DNA from: Flavobacteriales bacterium
Lineage (GTDB): Bacteria > Bacteroidota > Bacteroidia > UBA10329
Direction of reading: 5' to 3'
Assembly (NCBI GenBank): GCA_016124845.1
Contig: WGMW01000039.1
Coordinates: 1-64,000, forward strand
DNA length: 64,000 bases
Shown: piece after piece, positions 7,815-17,800 of the stretch
Layout of the letters: each line of letters begins with the position of its first letter
Numbering within the stretch: position 1 is the first letter of the stretch
Translations under genes and position numbers: made by a program
The notes under the pieces: model-generated
The model's database searches: none
What the model was told of the DNA's origin: nothing
The model's input: only the letters and a program-made list of their open reading frames with translations

Positions 7815-9059
7815 ATGGATATTTTCGAACGGATAAAACACAACCGTGGCCCATTGGGCGAACACGCCAAGGATGCACACGGATACTTCACCTTCCCGAA
7901 GCTGGAGGGCGAGATAAGCAATAGAATGATGTTCAACGGCAAGGAGCGCCTTGTATGGAGTTTGAACAATTACCTCGGACTGGCCAACCACCCGGAAGTG
8001 CGCAAGGCAGATGCCGATGCGGCCAAGGAATGGGGCATGGCCTACCCGATGGGCGCGCGGATGATGAGCGGCCAGACCAAATACCACGAGCAGTTGGAGC
8101 AGGAACTGGCCAAGTTCGTGATGAAGGAAGATGCGTACCTGCTCAACTTCGGTTATCAGGGAATGGTGTCTGCCATCGACTCGCTGGTAACGCGCCACGA
8201 TGTGATCGTGTATGATTCGGATTCGCACGCGTGTATTTTGGATGGCGTGCGTCTGCACATGGGCAAACGTTTCGTGTATCCGCACAATAATGTGGAGAAC
8301 CTGGAGAAGCAATTGCAACGCGCCACCAAATTGGCCAACGAGCAAGGCGGTGGTATTCTCGTAATCACCGAAGGGGTTTTCGGTATGACCGGAACGCAGG
8401 GGCGATTGAAAGAGATCGTGGAACTGAAGAAGAAATACGATTTCCGTCTGTTTGTGGATGATGCACACGGTTTCGGCACACAGGGAAAGACCGGTGCCGG
8501 AACGGGTGAACAGCAAGGTTGCCAGGATGGCATCGACATCTACTTCGGAACCTTCGCCAAGAGTATGGCCAGCATTGGTGGTTTTGTGGCCGGTAATGCG
8601 GATGTGATCGATTACCTACGGTATAACATGCGTTCGCAGATCTTTGCCAAGAGTCTGCCCATTCCGATCGTTATCGGAGCGTTGAAGCGTTTGGAGCTTC
8701 TTCGAACCAAGCCTGAATTGAAAGGCCAGCTTTGGAAGATCGTTGATGCGTTACAGGACGGACTGAAAAAGGCCGGTTTCGATATTGGCAATACCGAATC
8801 ATGCGTAACGCCCGTTTATCTCAACGGAACGATTCCAGAAGCTACCGCTTTGATTGTGGATGTGCGTGAGAACTACGATATCTTCTGTTCCATGGTGGTC
8901 TACCCCGTGGTTCCAAAGGGAATCATCCTGCTGCGTTTGATCCCTACAGCCGTACACACCATGGAAGATGTGAACTACACCATTGAGGTGTTCAGCAAGA
9001 TCCGTCAGAACCTGACCGCTGGCAAATATCAGGTGGATAAGATCTCCACAACCGTTTAA
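7815..9059 (+). CDS. PLP-dependent alpha-oxoamine synthase, serine palmitoyltransferase-like, 414 aa
   Basis: This is a fold-type I PLP enzyme of the family that condenses an amino acid with an acyl-CoA (serine palmitoyltransferase, KBL, BioF, HemA). Markers are SLNNYLGLANHPEV near the N-terminus, YDSDSHACILDG, DDAHGFGTQG and FGTFAKSMASIGG, where Lys249 should hold the PLP. Length and the N-terminal FERIKHNRGPLG extension match the Bacteroidetes members annotated as sphingolipid-synthesis enzymes. Substrate choice between serine/palmitoyl-CoA and another pair cannot be settled by eye. The next two genes are a stress protein and, convergently, a lipid kinase, so a membrane-lipid role is reasonable. 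Confidence 0.8.
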   Translation: MDIFERIKHNRGPLGEHAKDAHGYFTFPKLEGEISNRMMFNGKERLVWSLNNYLGLANHPEVRKADADAAKEWGMAYPMGARMMSGQTKYHEQLEQELAKFVMKEDAYLLNFGYQGMVSAIDSLVTRHDVIVYDSDSHACILDGVRLHMGKRFVYPHNNVENLEKQLQRATKLANEQGGGILVITEGVFGMTGTQGRLKEIVELKKKYDFRLFVDDAHGFGTQGKTGAGTGEQQGCQDGIDIYFGTFAKSMASIGGFVAGNADVIDYLRYNMRSQIFAKSLPIPIVIGALKRLELLRTKPELKGQLWKIVDALQDGLKKAGFDIGNTESCVTPVYLNGTIPEATALIVDVRENYDIFCSMVVYPVVPKGIILLRLIPTAVHTMEDVNYTIEVFSKIRQNLTAGKYQVDKISTTV

Positions 9060-9068
9060 TTGCATCCC

Positions 9069-9887
9069 ATGCTGAAGATCCTTATCCCAACCGATTTCTC
9101 GATACTGGCGCGAAAGGCGGCCGAGTATGCCGTTTCGCTGTCGGCCAATCTTGATGCAGTATATATTCTTCTGCATTGCGATAATGTGCCGCGTCCCTCC
9201 TATTCGTTCGTCAATCGTTTGGATGAGATTCTGAGGGAAGAAGCAATGAAAACCACGACCGAACTGGCTGATTCCATCCGTCATTCAACGGGCATTGAGG
9301 CCAAGATTACCTGCGATTTCACGTATGGCGACCCGATCGAAGTGTTGGAAACATACAGCAAGGAGCATGATGTGGACCTGATCGTGATGGGCACCAAGGG
9401 TGAGACCGTGGTCAAGAACCGCCTGTTCGGTTCCGTGGCATCAGGTGTATTGGAGCACATCTCCTGCCCTACCATCTTTGTGCCTTCGCAGGCAGAAACC
9501 AACAAACCGGAGAATATTGCCTTTGCCACCGACCTCGCCAACTTGGATGACGAGATCGGTGAACTCATCTCCTTCGCGCAGTTCTTCAACGCTACCATCC
9601 ACGTGGTGCATGTCTACCCGGATATGATCGATCCGAGTACGTTCGATGAGGAAGCGACCAAACTGGAACTGATCGCCAGTACTGATTACCCGAACATCAC
9701 GTTCAATGCGGTGATGGATTCAGACATCATCTCAGGTCTCGACAGTTTTGTGGAATCCGACAGACCGGACATGGTGGCCATGTTCACGTACAAAACAGGC
9801 GTGCTGGAATACCTCTTCGATACCAGCTACACCGAAAAGATGAGCATGCACAGCAAAACGCCTTTGCTGATCATGCGGAAGAAGTGA
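9069..9887 (+). CDS. Universal stress protein with two Usp domains, 272 aa
   Basis: The start is set at ATG 9069 (MLKILIPTDFS); an in-frame TTG at 9060 lies only 3 codons earlier. The first Usp domain (1-143) carries IPTDFS and the ATP-binding pattern GTKGETVVKNRLFGSVASGVL. The second (about 147-272) starts ENIAFATDLAN but lacks a clear nucleotide-binding loop, so it is probably degenerate. Tandem Usp proteins are common in Bacteroidetes and act in the cytoplasm in stress survival. It follows the PLP synthase by 9 bases, so the two are probably cotranscribed and end at the palindrome at 9892. Confidence 0.88.
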   Translation: MLKILIPTDFSILARKAAEYAVSLSANLDAVYILLHCDNVPRPSYSFVNRLDEILREEAMKTTTELADSIRHSTGIEAKITCDFTYGDPIEVLETYSKEHDVDLIVMGTKGETVVKNRLFGSVASGVLEHISCPTIFVPSQAETNKPENIAFATDLANLDDEIGELISFAQFFNATIHVVHVYPDMIDPSTFDEEATKLELIASTDYPNITFNAVMDSDIISGLDSFVESDRPDMVAMFTYKTGVLEYLFDTSYTEKMSMHSKTPLLIMRKK

Positions 9888-9891
9888 TTCA

Positions 9892-9922
9892 AAGTCGTCA
9901 ACTTTCAAAAAGTTGACGACTT
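9892..9922. terminator. Bidirectional terminator-like palindrome, copy 1 of the GTCGTCAACTTT family
   Basis: AAGTCGTCAACTTT (9892-9905) and AAAGTTGACGACTT (9909-9922) form a perfect 14-bp stem with a 3-base loop. It lies between two convergent genes, 4 bases after one stop and 4 before the other, so it can end both transcripts. Related palindromes occur at 10934 and 39897. Confidence 0.7.
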
Positions 9923-9926
9923 CCCG

Positions 9927-10889
9927 TCAAAAAGGAAACTCCTTCGCTTCTGGTGCTTCACCGATCACAAACCGAAGTGCCTGCTTCTGAATGCTGAACG
10001 TAGCAGGTGTTTGTCCGACATATTCGCCATCTGCTTCTACGGGACCAACGCCACCGATCTTCTCCACCTCCAATCTCTCGGTTCGGAATGCCTTGATCTT
10101 CGGGTTTTTGAAAATGGTTCCAGCACGCATCTTCGGGTAATCTTTCAGCACCGTCAGCTTCGACATGTCATCAAAGGTGGTCACATCAAAAATGCCATCG
10201 GCCGGGTCGGCAAACGGGGCTGGGATCATTCCTCCACCGTTGTAACGGCAGATGGCGATGCTCATGTTCATCAGTTTCCGTTGTTCCGTGCGTCCATTGT
10301 ACTTCAAAACGAATTCAGGAACCTTGAACCCCAAAAGCCCTTTGAATACGATATAATCGTAAAACCACTTCCCTTGCAGCAGGCTTGAACTTTTGCGTGC
10401 TTCCGTAATAAGGACCGCACACATTGCCTCGTATGCCAATCCCGCAATGTTCACGAAATAATGACGCGCTGGTTTTCCCTTCTTCATCAGGTCGATGATG
10501 CCGACATCGTGCTTGAAAACAAGTCCTTTATTGATAGTGGCAACCCAATCTTTCGGATTGTCTGGAACCTTGAAGAACCGACACCAATCATTGCCTGTCC
10601 CGCTCGGATAGTGTGCCAACAGCACTTCCTCAGGAGAACAGGCCGTCTGCGTCATCAGGCCGTTCACAGCTGCACTCAATGAACCATCACCACCATACGA
10701 AGCAATCTTCCGATAACCCTCGTGGCAGGCGCGTTCCATCAACTGCTCAATATGTCCGTTGTATTCAGATGACCAGACAATGGGGTCGAAACCGACCTTT
10801 ACCATGGCCTGATGGATCTTGGACCATTTGATACCACCCTTTCCATCTGCAGATTGGGGGTTGATGATGAAAAGCCAGCGGTCTTTCAT
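9927..10889 (-). CDS. Diacylglycerol kinase-family lipid kinase, 320 aa
   Basis: The DAGK catalytic domain (about 1-135) shows FIINPQSADGKG, then SYGGDGSLSAAVNGLM (the GGDGT-type nucleotide loop) and YPSGTGNDWCRFF. The C-terminal beta-sandwich domain includes NGGGMIPAP and ADPADGIFDV, as in YegS/DgkB-type bacterial enzymes. It should phosphorylate a lipid hydroxyl (diacylglycerol, or a sphingoid/ceramide base given the synthase at 7815). The ATG at 10889 is the first start in frame. The gene is divergent from the glycosyltransferase at 10983. Confidence 0.85.
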   Translation of the reverse strand: MKDRWLFIINPQSADGKGGIKWSKIHQAMVKVGFDPIVWSSEYNGHIEQLMERACHEGYRKIASYGGDGSLSAAVNGLMTQTACSPEEVLLAHYPSGTGNDWCRFFKVPDNPKDWVATINKGLVFKHDVGIIDLMKKGKPARHYFVNIAGLAYEAMCAVLITEARKSSSLLQGKWFYDYIVFKGLLGFKVPEFVLKYNGRTEQRKLMNMSIAICRYNGGGMIPAPFADPADGIFDVTTFDDMSKLTVLKDYPKMRAGTIFKNPKIKAFRTERLEVEKIGGVGPVEADGEYVGQTPATFSIQKQALRFVIGEAPEAKEFPF

Positions 10890-10933
10890 TGTAGGTTGAA
10901 CAGGACATCAATTCTACGAAAGAAACCTTCAAA

Positions 10934-10978
10934 GTCGTCAACTTTTGGAAAGTTGACGACCGTATGAAGTTAAATTCG
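10934..10978 (+). promoter_or_regulatory. Palindrome (copy 2, GTCGTCAACTTT family) overlapping the glycosyltransferase promoter
   Basis: GTCGTCAACTTT (10934-10945) and AAAGTTGACGAC (10949-10960) form a 12-bp stem. Here the element lies between divergent starts, not at gene ends. Eleven bases after it comes TAAATTCG (10971-10978), one mismatch from the -7 consensus and 4 bases before ATG 10983. TTG triplets inside the palindrome sit 15 or 23 bases before this, so the palindrome may carry the -33 contact. Confidence 0.45.
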
Positions 10979-10982
10979 CAGC

Positions 10983-12038
10983 ATGCGCATCGCACTCATT
11001 CATTATCGGTTGTTGCAGAACGGAGGTCTGGAAACATGCCTGTTCAATTATCTGGAGGAATTTAGACAGCGAGGCCATGAAGTGACTCTGATCGTATCTA
11101 AAATCGATCCGGATGTCACCATACATCCCGATATTAAGATTGAGCACGTGAACCTCAAGCGTGTTCCGAAGCCACTACGGATGTATTTCTTTGACCGAGC
11201 TTTGGCGAAGATCATTCCCGCAGGAAACTTTGACATTTCCCTTTCTCTTGGTAGAACGTCCAATCAAGACATCGTGATATGCCCTGGTAACCACCTTGGC
11301 TATCTGATGGCCATGAACAAGAAATTCTGGTCTCCTGTGGATCGACTGAACATCTACCTTGACCGAAAAGCATTCCGTAAAAGCAAGATCATACTTGCTG
11401 TATCGGAGATGATGAAAGAGGAACTGATTGAACTTTATGGGGTCTCACCAAAGAAGATAGAAGTGTTAATATCCCCGACAGATACTTCTCGTTTCAATGG
11501 TTCGGGGAAATTGAGAAAGCAAGATATTCGAAACAAATACGGTTTCAGCGAGGACAAAAAGTCGTTGCTGTTCTTGACCACGGGAAATGAGCGAAAGGGC
11601 TATCCGTTCTTACTAAAATTGATGGAAAAGCTCATTTCTGAACCTATTGAACTCATTGTGGCAGGGGTTAAACCAATGAATTCAAATCTACCGAACGTCA
11701 ACTACGTTGGTTATTCGCAACAGCCAGAAGAACTGCTGTTGGCGGCCGATGCCCTTATTCATCCTGCTTTGTACGAGCCTTTCGGGTTGGTTGTCACCGA
11801 ATCCATCCAATGCGGAACGCCCGTGCTGATCTCCGATATGGTGGGTGCCAAAGAGATCGTTTCCCCTGATGTTGGACGTGTTGTAAAAGGATTTGCAATG
11901 GATGACTGGAAGAATGCTGTTCATGAAATTCTGAACACGGATTTCAACATTCCAACAGACTTTGCTGAACAGCATGGCTTGACGGTGCAGCAGCATTGCG
12001 AACGAATTGTCCGATTAGCTGAAAGCATAATAGAATAG
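10983..12038 (+). CDS. Glycosyltransferase, GT4-like GT-B fold, 351 aa
   Basis: The N-terminal half opens with MRIALIHYRLLQNGGLE, the glycine-rich acceptor-side loop typical of GT4 enzymes. The C-terminal Rossmann domain has LLFLTTGNERKGYPFLLKLM, then ADALIHPALYEPFGLVVTES with the E-x7-E-type donor-binding motif (EPFGLVVTE). There is no membrane segment, so it is cytoplasmic or peripheral. It transfers a sugar from a nucleotide donor to an unidentified acceptor, perhaps a lipid or cell-surface glycan. It forms a single-gene unit ended by the hairpin at 12042. Confidence 0.85.
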   Translation: MRIALIHYRLLQNGGLETCLFNYLEEFRQRGHEVTLIVSKIDPDVTIHPDIKIEHVNLKRVPKPLRMYFFDRALAKIIPAGNFDISLSLGRTSNQDIVICPGNHLGYLMAMNKKFWSPVDRLNIYLDRKAFRKSKIILAVSEMMKEELIELYGVSPKKIEVLISPTDTSRFNGSGKLRKQDIRNKYGFSEDKKSLLFLTTGNERKGYPFLLKLMEKLISEPIELIVAGVKPMNSNLPNVNYVGYSQQPEELLLAADALIHPALYEPFGLVVTESIQCGTPVLISDMVGAKEIVSPDVGRVVKGFAMDDWKNAVHEILNTDFNIPTDFAEQHGLTVQQHCERIVRLAESIIE

Positions 12039-12041
12039 GAT

Positions 12042-12072
12042 GACCTTTAAGATTTTTGAAACCTTGAAGGTC
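12042..12072. terminator. Terminator-like hairpin between convergent genes
   Basis: GACCTTTAAG (12042-12051) pairs with CTTGAAGGTC (12063-12072), a 10-bp stem with one wobble and an AT-rich loop. It lies between the glycosyltransferase stop (12038) and the stop of the GH92 gene (12083). Confidence 0.6.
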
Positions 12073-12082
12073 TGAGAGGATT

Positions 12083-14278
12083 CTACCAAACTTTATTCGG
12101 GCGGCTGTCCATTTCAAAGATCAGTTCGCCACCGCGTGTGATATCCGAGTGGTGCAGGAACGGTTCCTCCAATCGCTGCCCGTTCAGATAGGCAGCTTTG
12201 ATGTACTTGTTCCGCTTCGAAAGGTTCTTGGCAAGAATGGTGAATTGGATGGATGGATCATTCGGATTCGGGTGGATGACCGCTTTCTCGAACAAGGGTG
12301 TTCCAATGGCATACACATCGGTTCCTGGCGTGACAGGATAAAATCCGAGCGAACTGAAAATGTACCACGCGCTCATCTGTCCGCAATCATCGTCTCCGTT
12401 CAGTCCGAAAGGCTGGTTGTGGTATTTCGTCTTTCGGAAATGCGCAACTCTTTTCTGGGTCTTCCAAGCAGCATCGGCATAATCGTACAAATAACTGTAG
12501 TGATGTCCTGGCTCGTTCTCGTGGATGTAACGGAATATTCCACCGAAACCTTTGTCAAGCCTTTTCACAAACGCATCCTTCCCTCCCATCAGATCGATCA
12601 TCCCTGGCACATCCTGCATCACGCAGAAAAGATAGGTCCACGGACCGCCTTCGGTGAAACCCCACTTGCGATGCTCATTCCATGAACCATCCGCATTGCG
12701 AGGTGCCATGAACTTGGTTTCGGGATTGTAGAGATTCTGATAGAACTTGCTCCGCTGCATGAAATAGTCGTGATCTTCGGTTTTCCCGACCGCTTTGGCC
12801 ACCTGCGCCACGCAGAAATCATCATAGGCCGATTCAAGCGTTCGCGACACGGATTCGCTTGTCTTGTCCACAGGGATGTAACCAAGCTTCTTGTACCAGT
12901 AAAGGCCCGAACGTGCTTCGTAAGAGGTCCACGGTGCGCGGTCTCGCCAATCTTTCACACTATCACCATCAGGTGGAACCATGGCATCCTTCCAAACCGC
13001 AGCGTAGGCCGTGTCTAAATTGAACCCACGGAAACCTTTCACCACTGCGTCTGCCACAACTGCATCCGCGTGGGTTCCGATCATGATGTTCGTGTAGGTC
13101 GGGTTCGGCCATTTGGGCATGTAACCACCCTGCTGATACATCTGCAAAAGCGCTCGCACCATGCCGTCCACACGTTCGGGTGCAATAATGGTCAGAAGCG
13201 GATGCTGCGCGCGGAACGTGTCCCAAAGCGAAAAGTCATTGTAGCTGTCCCCATCGTGCACCGCATCGTCAAACGCGCTGTAGTATTGGCCGTATTCCGA
13301 AGTGTTTCTCGGAAACAGCAGACTGTGATACATGGACGTGTAGAAAATATCGAGCGCGTCTTCATCCGCACCTTCCACTTCAATGCGGTTCAAATGGTCA
13401 TTCCAAACTTTTTTACATTCCTGCTCCACCCGTTCAAAATCAAAATCGGGAATCTCCTTTGCCAGATTATCGCGTGCCTGATCTATGCTGATAAATGAAC
13501 TACCGACCTTGAATTTCACCTCTTTCTCGTCCGCGAAGCGAAGCCAAACGCCCACGTTCTTTCCTTCAATCTGAACCGAATCATTGTAAATCTCGCCACC
13601 ATTCCACGTTCCGTAGGAAGTGATCTTGCGATCGATCTTGATGCAGAAATATCCTTTGAAGCCTGGCACTTCAGGCCCTGTGATGGCCGAATTCCGATCG
13701 GCATTCCAACCGATGATCTCGCCATTTTCGGCATCCACTTTTATCCAACCGTCAAACGCTGGGTTCTGGGTCGCTTCAATAATGACGAAACCATCCTCAT
13801 CATTCGGGAAGTTGAAGCGCAGCAGACCGCATCGCTCGGTAGCCGTCATCTCGGCCTTCACAATTCCCTGTTTTGCCTTGAGGTCGACCGAATAGAAATA
13901 GGGCGTTGAGGTTTCGTGTTTGTGAGAGAATCGCAGTCTGCGCTCGTCTGAGAGTGTTTTCACCTCACCAAATCCAGGCATGAGGCCGACATAGCCGTAA
14001 TCGCCCATCCATTTGGCGGGTTTGTGCGACCCTCGGAAACCGATGATATGTCGGTCGCCATAGTAGTACGAAAGCTCGTTGATGCGGCTGTTGCGCGTCT
14101 GCGGTGTCCAATGCGTCATTCCGAAGGGAGGCGTTACAAATGGCGTGGTGCGGCCATGAAGGAGCAGGATCTGTTTGGTTCCCATCAGCGGATTCACGCG
14201 GTCAACAGCATCTGTCTGCGCGTTTGCAAACAATGCTTCCAGAAGCAACAGCACGAAAATGATGGAGTGAAAAATCAT
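12083..14278 (-). CDS. Secreted GH92-family glycoside hydrolase (alpha-mannosidase type), 731 aa
   Basis: The start is ATG 14278, which gives a clean signal peptide (MIFHSIIFVLLLLEALFANAQ). The 15-codon upstream extension would bury it. The N-terminal beta-sandwich (about 22-250) begins with VNPLMGTKQ. The (alpha/alpha)6 catalytic barrel contains GGYMPKWPNPTYTNIMIGTHADA, FTEGGPWTY (with the family's conserved Glu) and GLNGDDDCGQMSAWYIFSSLGFYP. GH92 enzymes are calcium-dependent exo-alpha-mannosidases acting on N-glycans or fungal/algal mannans. No SusC/D pair lies nearby, so this is not a polysaccharide-utilisation locus within this window. Length is normal. Confidence 0.92.
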   Translation of the reverse strand: MIFHSIIFVLLLLEALFANAQTDAVDRVNPLMGTKQILLLHGRTTPFVTPPFGMTHWTPQTRNSRINELSYYYGDRHIIGFRGSHKPAKWMGDYGYVGLMPGFGEVKTLSDERRLRFSHKHETSTPYFYSVDLKAKQGIVKAEMTATERCGLLRFNFPNDEDGFVIIEATQNPAFDGWIKVDAENGEIIGWNADRNSAITGPEVPGFKGYFCIKIDRKITSYGTWNGGEIYNDSVQIEGKNVGVWLRFADEKEVKFKVGSSFISIDQARDNLAKEIPDFDFERVEQECKKVWNDHLNRIEVEGADEDALDIFYTSMYHSLLFPRNTSEYGQYYSAFDDAVHDGDSYNDFSLWDTFRAQHPLLTIIAPERVDGMVRALLQMYQQGGYMPKWPNPTYTNIMIGTHADAVVADAVVKGFRGFNLDTAYAAVWKDAMVPPDGDSVKDWRDRAPWTSYEARSGLYWYKKLGYIPVDKTSESVSRTLESAYDDFCVAQVAKAVGKTEDHDYFMQRSKFYQNLYNPETKFMAPRNADGSWNEHRKWGFTEGGPWTYLFCVMQDVPGMIDLMGGKDAFVKRLDKGFGGIFRYIHENEPGHHYSYLYDYADAAWKTQKRVAHFRKTKYHNQPFGLNGDDDCGQMSAWYIFSSLGFYPVTPGTDVYAIGTPLFEKAVIHPNPNDPSIQFTILAKNLSKRNKYIKAAYLNGQRLEEPFLHHSDITRGGELIFEMDSRPNKVW

Positions 14279-14298
14279 GCGTGACGTTGAGCCGAAAG

Positions 14299-14829
14299 TT
14301 ACGTGAGAGAAGTCGTTTGCCACGGATCGGCAACGGTTCGTTTTCCCAATTCAATTACTTCCAGATTCTTGATATCACCATTATCGAGCACGAACCGAAG
14401 CAGCGTTTTTACCTGATGAAACCCACTGATGCCAGCTGCTCCTGGATTCATGTGCAGCACCTGATGTTTCTTATCAAACATCACTTTCAGAATGTGCGAA
14501 TGACCACAGATGTAGAGTTTCGGTTTCTCTTGGATGATGAGATCACGGACACGGGCCGTGTATTTTCCAGGGTAGCCGCCAATGTGGGTCATCAGCACTT
14601 TCACACCTTCCAATTCAAAGATCTGATTCTCTGGATGCATCGCGCGCAGCTTGCCACCATCAATGTTTCCGTAAACCGCGCGGTACGGTTTCCAAGCTGC
14701 CAACGTATCCGAAACTTCAACCGAACCGATGTCTCCCGCATGCCAGATCTCATCGCAATTGACGAAATGCTTTTTGATTCCCGCATCCAAATAACCGTGC
14801 GTGTCCGAAAGCAGCCCGATCCGTTTCAT
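14299..14829 (-). CDS. YfcE/MJ0936-type metallophosphoesterase, 176 aa
   Basis: Metal-binding motifs appear in order: LLSDTHG (7-13), HAGDIG, YGNIDG, THIGGYPGKY and CGHSHI. This is the compact two-metal phosphodiesterase fold of the YfcE family (about 160-180 aa). It is cytoplasmic and hydrolyses phosphodiesters; the natural substrate is unknown. ATG 14829 shares a base with the stop of the giant surface-protein gene upstream (TGATG), so the two are translationally coupled although the functions look unrelated. Confidence 0.88.
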   Translation of the reverse strand: MKRIGLLSDTHGYLDAGIKKHFVNCDEIWHAGDIGSVEVSDTLAAWKPYRAVYGNIDGGKLRAMHPENQIFELEGVKVLMTHIGGYPGKYTARVRDLIIQEKPKLYICGHSHILKVMFDKKHQVLHMNPGAAGISGFHQVKTLLRFVLDNGDIKNLEVIELGKRTVADPWQTTSLT

Positions 14830-17800
14830 CAACGTACTAAGCTGACGTTTCCTGTGTAGTAATGGTCGTTGCCATCCACATCAACGGTGGCAATGCGATA
14901 GATGTACACGCCATTTTCAACAGGCGCGCCCTTGTACGTGCCATCCCAACCTTCCGACATGTTGGCCGAGTAAAAAATGATCTCGCCCCAGCGGTCGTAG
15001 ATATACATCTCATAAGAATCAATGCCCACGCCATTTCCCACAAACACATCGTTCTTGCCATCCGCATTGGGCGTAAACGCATTCGGAATGTACATGGTAA
15101 TGGCAGGGTCGACAATGATGCGCAAGGTCGTCTCATCATCACAGCCATAATCGTTGTTCACGTATTGACGGATGGTGTAAGTTCCCGCATCTTGATATTC
15201 GTGCATCGGATTCTGATCCACAGAAGTGAACCCATCATCAAAATCGTAATACCACTCTGTGGCTCCGAAGCTTTCGTCAATCACCTCTACCTGCGGAAAG
15301 AACATGATGTAACGGTCCTTATCGGTATGGAAACCAGCTATCGGCCGTGGCCAAGAATCGATCGCGTTCACCAGCTGCAGCGTATCATCACAACCTTTGG
15401 TTGAAGTGGCGATCAGCTGAATGTCGTAGAAGCCGCTATCGGGATAAACCGTCTGCGGATTGGTTTCGGTGGATGTAGCTCCCTGACCGAAATCCCATTG
15501 GTAGCCCGCGATCTGATAACCCTGCGTGATCTGCGTTTGGTTGTCAAATGCCACGGTCAGCGGTTGGCAGCCTGCGGCTGGAAGAATATTGATCGATATC
15601 TGCGGCAGCGGATAGATCTCTACTTGGTGTGTGATTGATTCGGCACAACCGAAATTGGATGTGGCCACCAACTCGGCCTGATAGAATCCTTCAGCTCCGT
15701 AATGATTCATTGGATCCTGAAGCGTAAAAGTGTTCGAATCCCCGAAATCCCAATCGTATTGATCGATGGTGCCTTCGCTGATGGTCGATTGATTCACGAA
15801 ATTGACATCATCCTCAAAACACGTGTCATTGTGCGCAAACTCAGGCTCAGGCAACACATAAACGCGGATGTCTTTGGTAATGGTGTCCTTACAACCGAAA
15901 TCGGAAGTGACGGTCAGGAAGACAGGTAGATAACCCGTTTCGGGAAAAATATTGGTCGGATCGGCCAACGAACTGGTTGACCCGAAACCGAAATTCCAAG
16001 CATTGGTCGCAATAGTTCCCGTGGAAATAGAAGATTGATTGGTGAAGGTGGTGATCTGTCCAAAGCAAACGCTGTCCGCCACAAAATCGGCCACAGGCAT
16101 CGGATAAATGGTGATGGTCTGCTCCAGCGTATCTAAACAACCGAGGTCGGTCTCCACGATCAGCTGCACATCATAATCTGCTGGTGCTGCATAAACGTGA
16201 CTGATCGGACCCTGTCCAGTCGTTGCCGTTCCATCTCCCAAATTCCAATTCCACGTATCGACCGAACCCGAATTGCTTGTGCTCTGATCGGTGAAGGTTG
16301 CGGCAGCATTCAGACACACATTATTGAAACTGAAATCGGCCACGGGAAGTTGGTACACCTCCATTTGCTGCTGCACCGTATCGCGGCAACCGTTGTCGGT
16401 CTCCACCATTAGCACCACATCATACAGCCCGAAGTTCGAATACAGATTTGAGGTGTTCTGCGTAGAATCAATATTGCCGTCATCAAAGTTCCAATCCCAA
16501 TCGACCACACTTCCTGATGCAACGGACGATTGATCGGTGAACGTCATCAGGTCGTTCAAGCATACATTCTGCGCGCTGAAATCGGCTTCAGGTTTCGGGT
16601 CCACAACCGTTGGAACGGTCACCGAAGTTTCACACCCGAAATCGGACGTGACCGTTTGCGTCACATTGATCGGACCAGCAGCAGCATACAAATGATTCGG
16701 ATTCTGCTGTGCGGATGTGGAATTGTCCCCCAGATCGTAATTCCAGCCTACGATGCTTCCTTCCTGAATGGAAGATGTATCGTTATACTGCATCGGTTGC
16801 AACTGGCAAATGTTCGGAATTTCAAACCCTGGAACGGGATTATCGTGCAGAACGACCGTCTGCGTGATCGTATCCCCACAACCATGATCGCTCACTGCAA
16901 TAAGCGTGGCATCATACTGCCCAAACCCAGCATACGTGTGCGTTGGATTTTGCTGGGTTGAAGTTCCTCCATCGCCAAAATCCCATTGCCATGAGACAAC
17001 TGTTCCCGAACCAATGGTGGAAACATCCTCGAACGGATAATTGGGTGCAAAGCAATCTTCAATGGGTGTAAATCCCACTTGCGGCAGTTCATAGATCTCA
17101 ACCAGATGTGTGACCGTATCTTGACAACCATACGTGTCCTGTACTCCCAGACCAACGATGTATTGTCCTGGAGCCGAGAATTGATACGTTGTGTTCTCCT
17201 GAATGACCTGATTGCCATCGATCAGCCAAGCATAGCCTGCAATCGGATAATCTCCCTGCTGCGATGCATCGGTAAATTGTGTATTGTCCTGAAAACATTG
17301 GTCGGAGAACATGAAATCCGCGATCGGATTCTGCAATACGTGAATGTTCTTGTAGACCGTATCACGGCAACCCAGCGTATCCAACGCCACCAGTTGTACA
17401 GTGTAATTGCCACCCGATTGGTAAATGTGTCGAGGATTAACATTCGCCAACGTCAAATTTGAATTGACCACCGTGTTTCCATCCCCAAAATCCCAATGCA
17501 GTTCATCAAACTGGCTCAAATTGTTGAAGTTCCCGCATTGCTCAAGGAACGTGAAATGAGCGGTGTCGCCAGCACAGACCTCTGGATCTTCTACCGTGAA
17601 ATCTGCAAATAACTCATACACGAAATCGGCATAGGTCACATTTTTCTGACTGTAGTTGTAGAATCCAAAGCGTCCCGCCTCAAAGCAGTCGTTCACATCA
17701 AAAATGGTGTCGCCATCAACAAGAATGACTGCTCTATTTACTGTATAAACGACTTCAATATTGTACCAGGTGTTCTGGTTCCAGCCATTGTTGCCATAGT

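Noticed and set aside
12083-14278. Polysaccharide-utilisation locus around the GH92 gene
   Set aside because: No SusC/SusD pair or further carbohydrate enzymes are present in the window.
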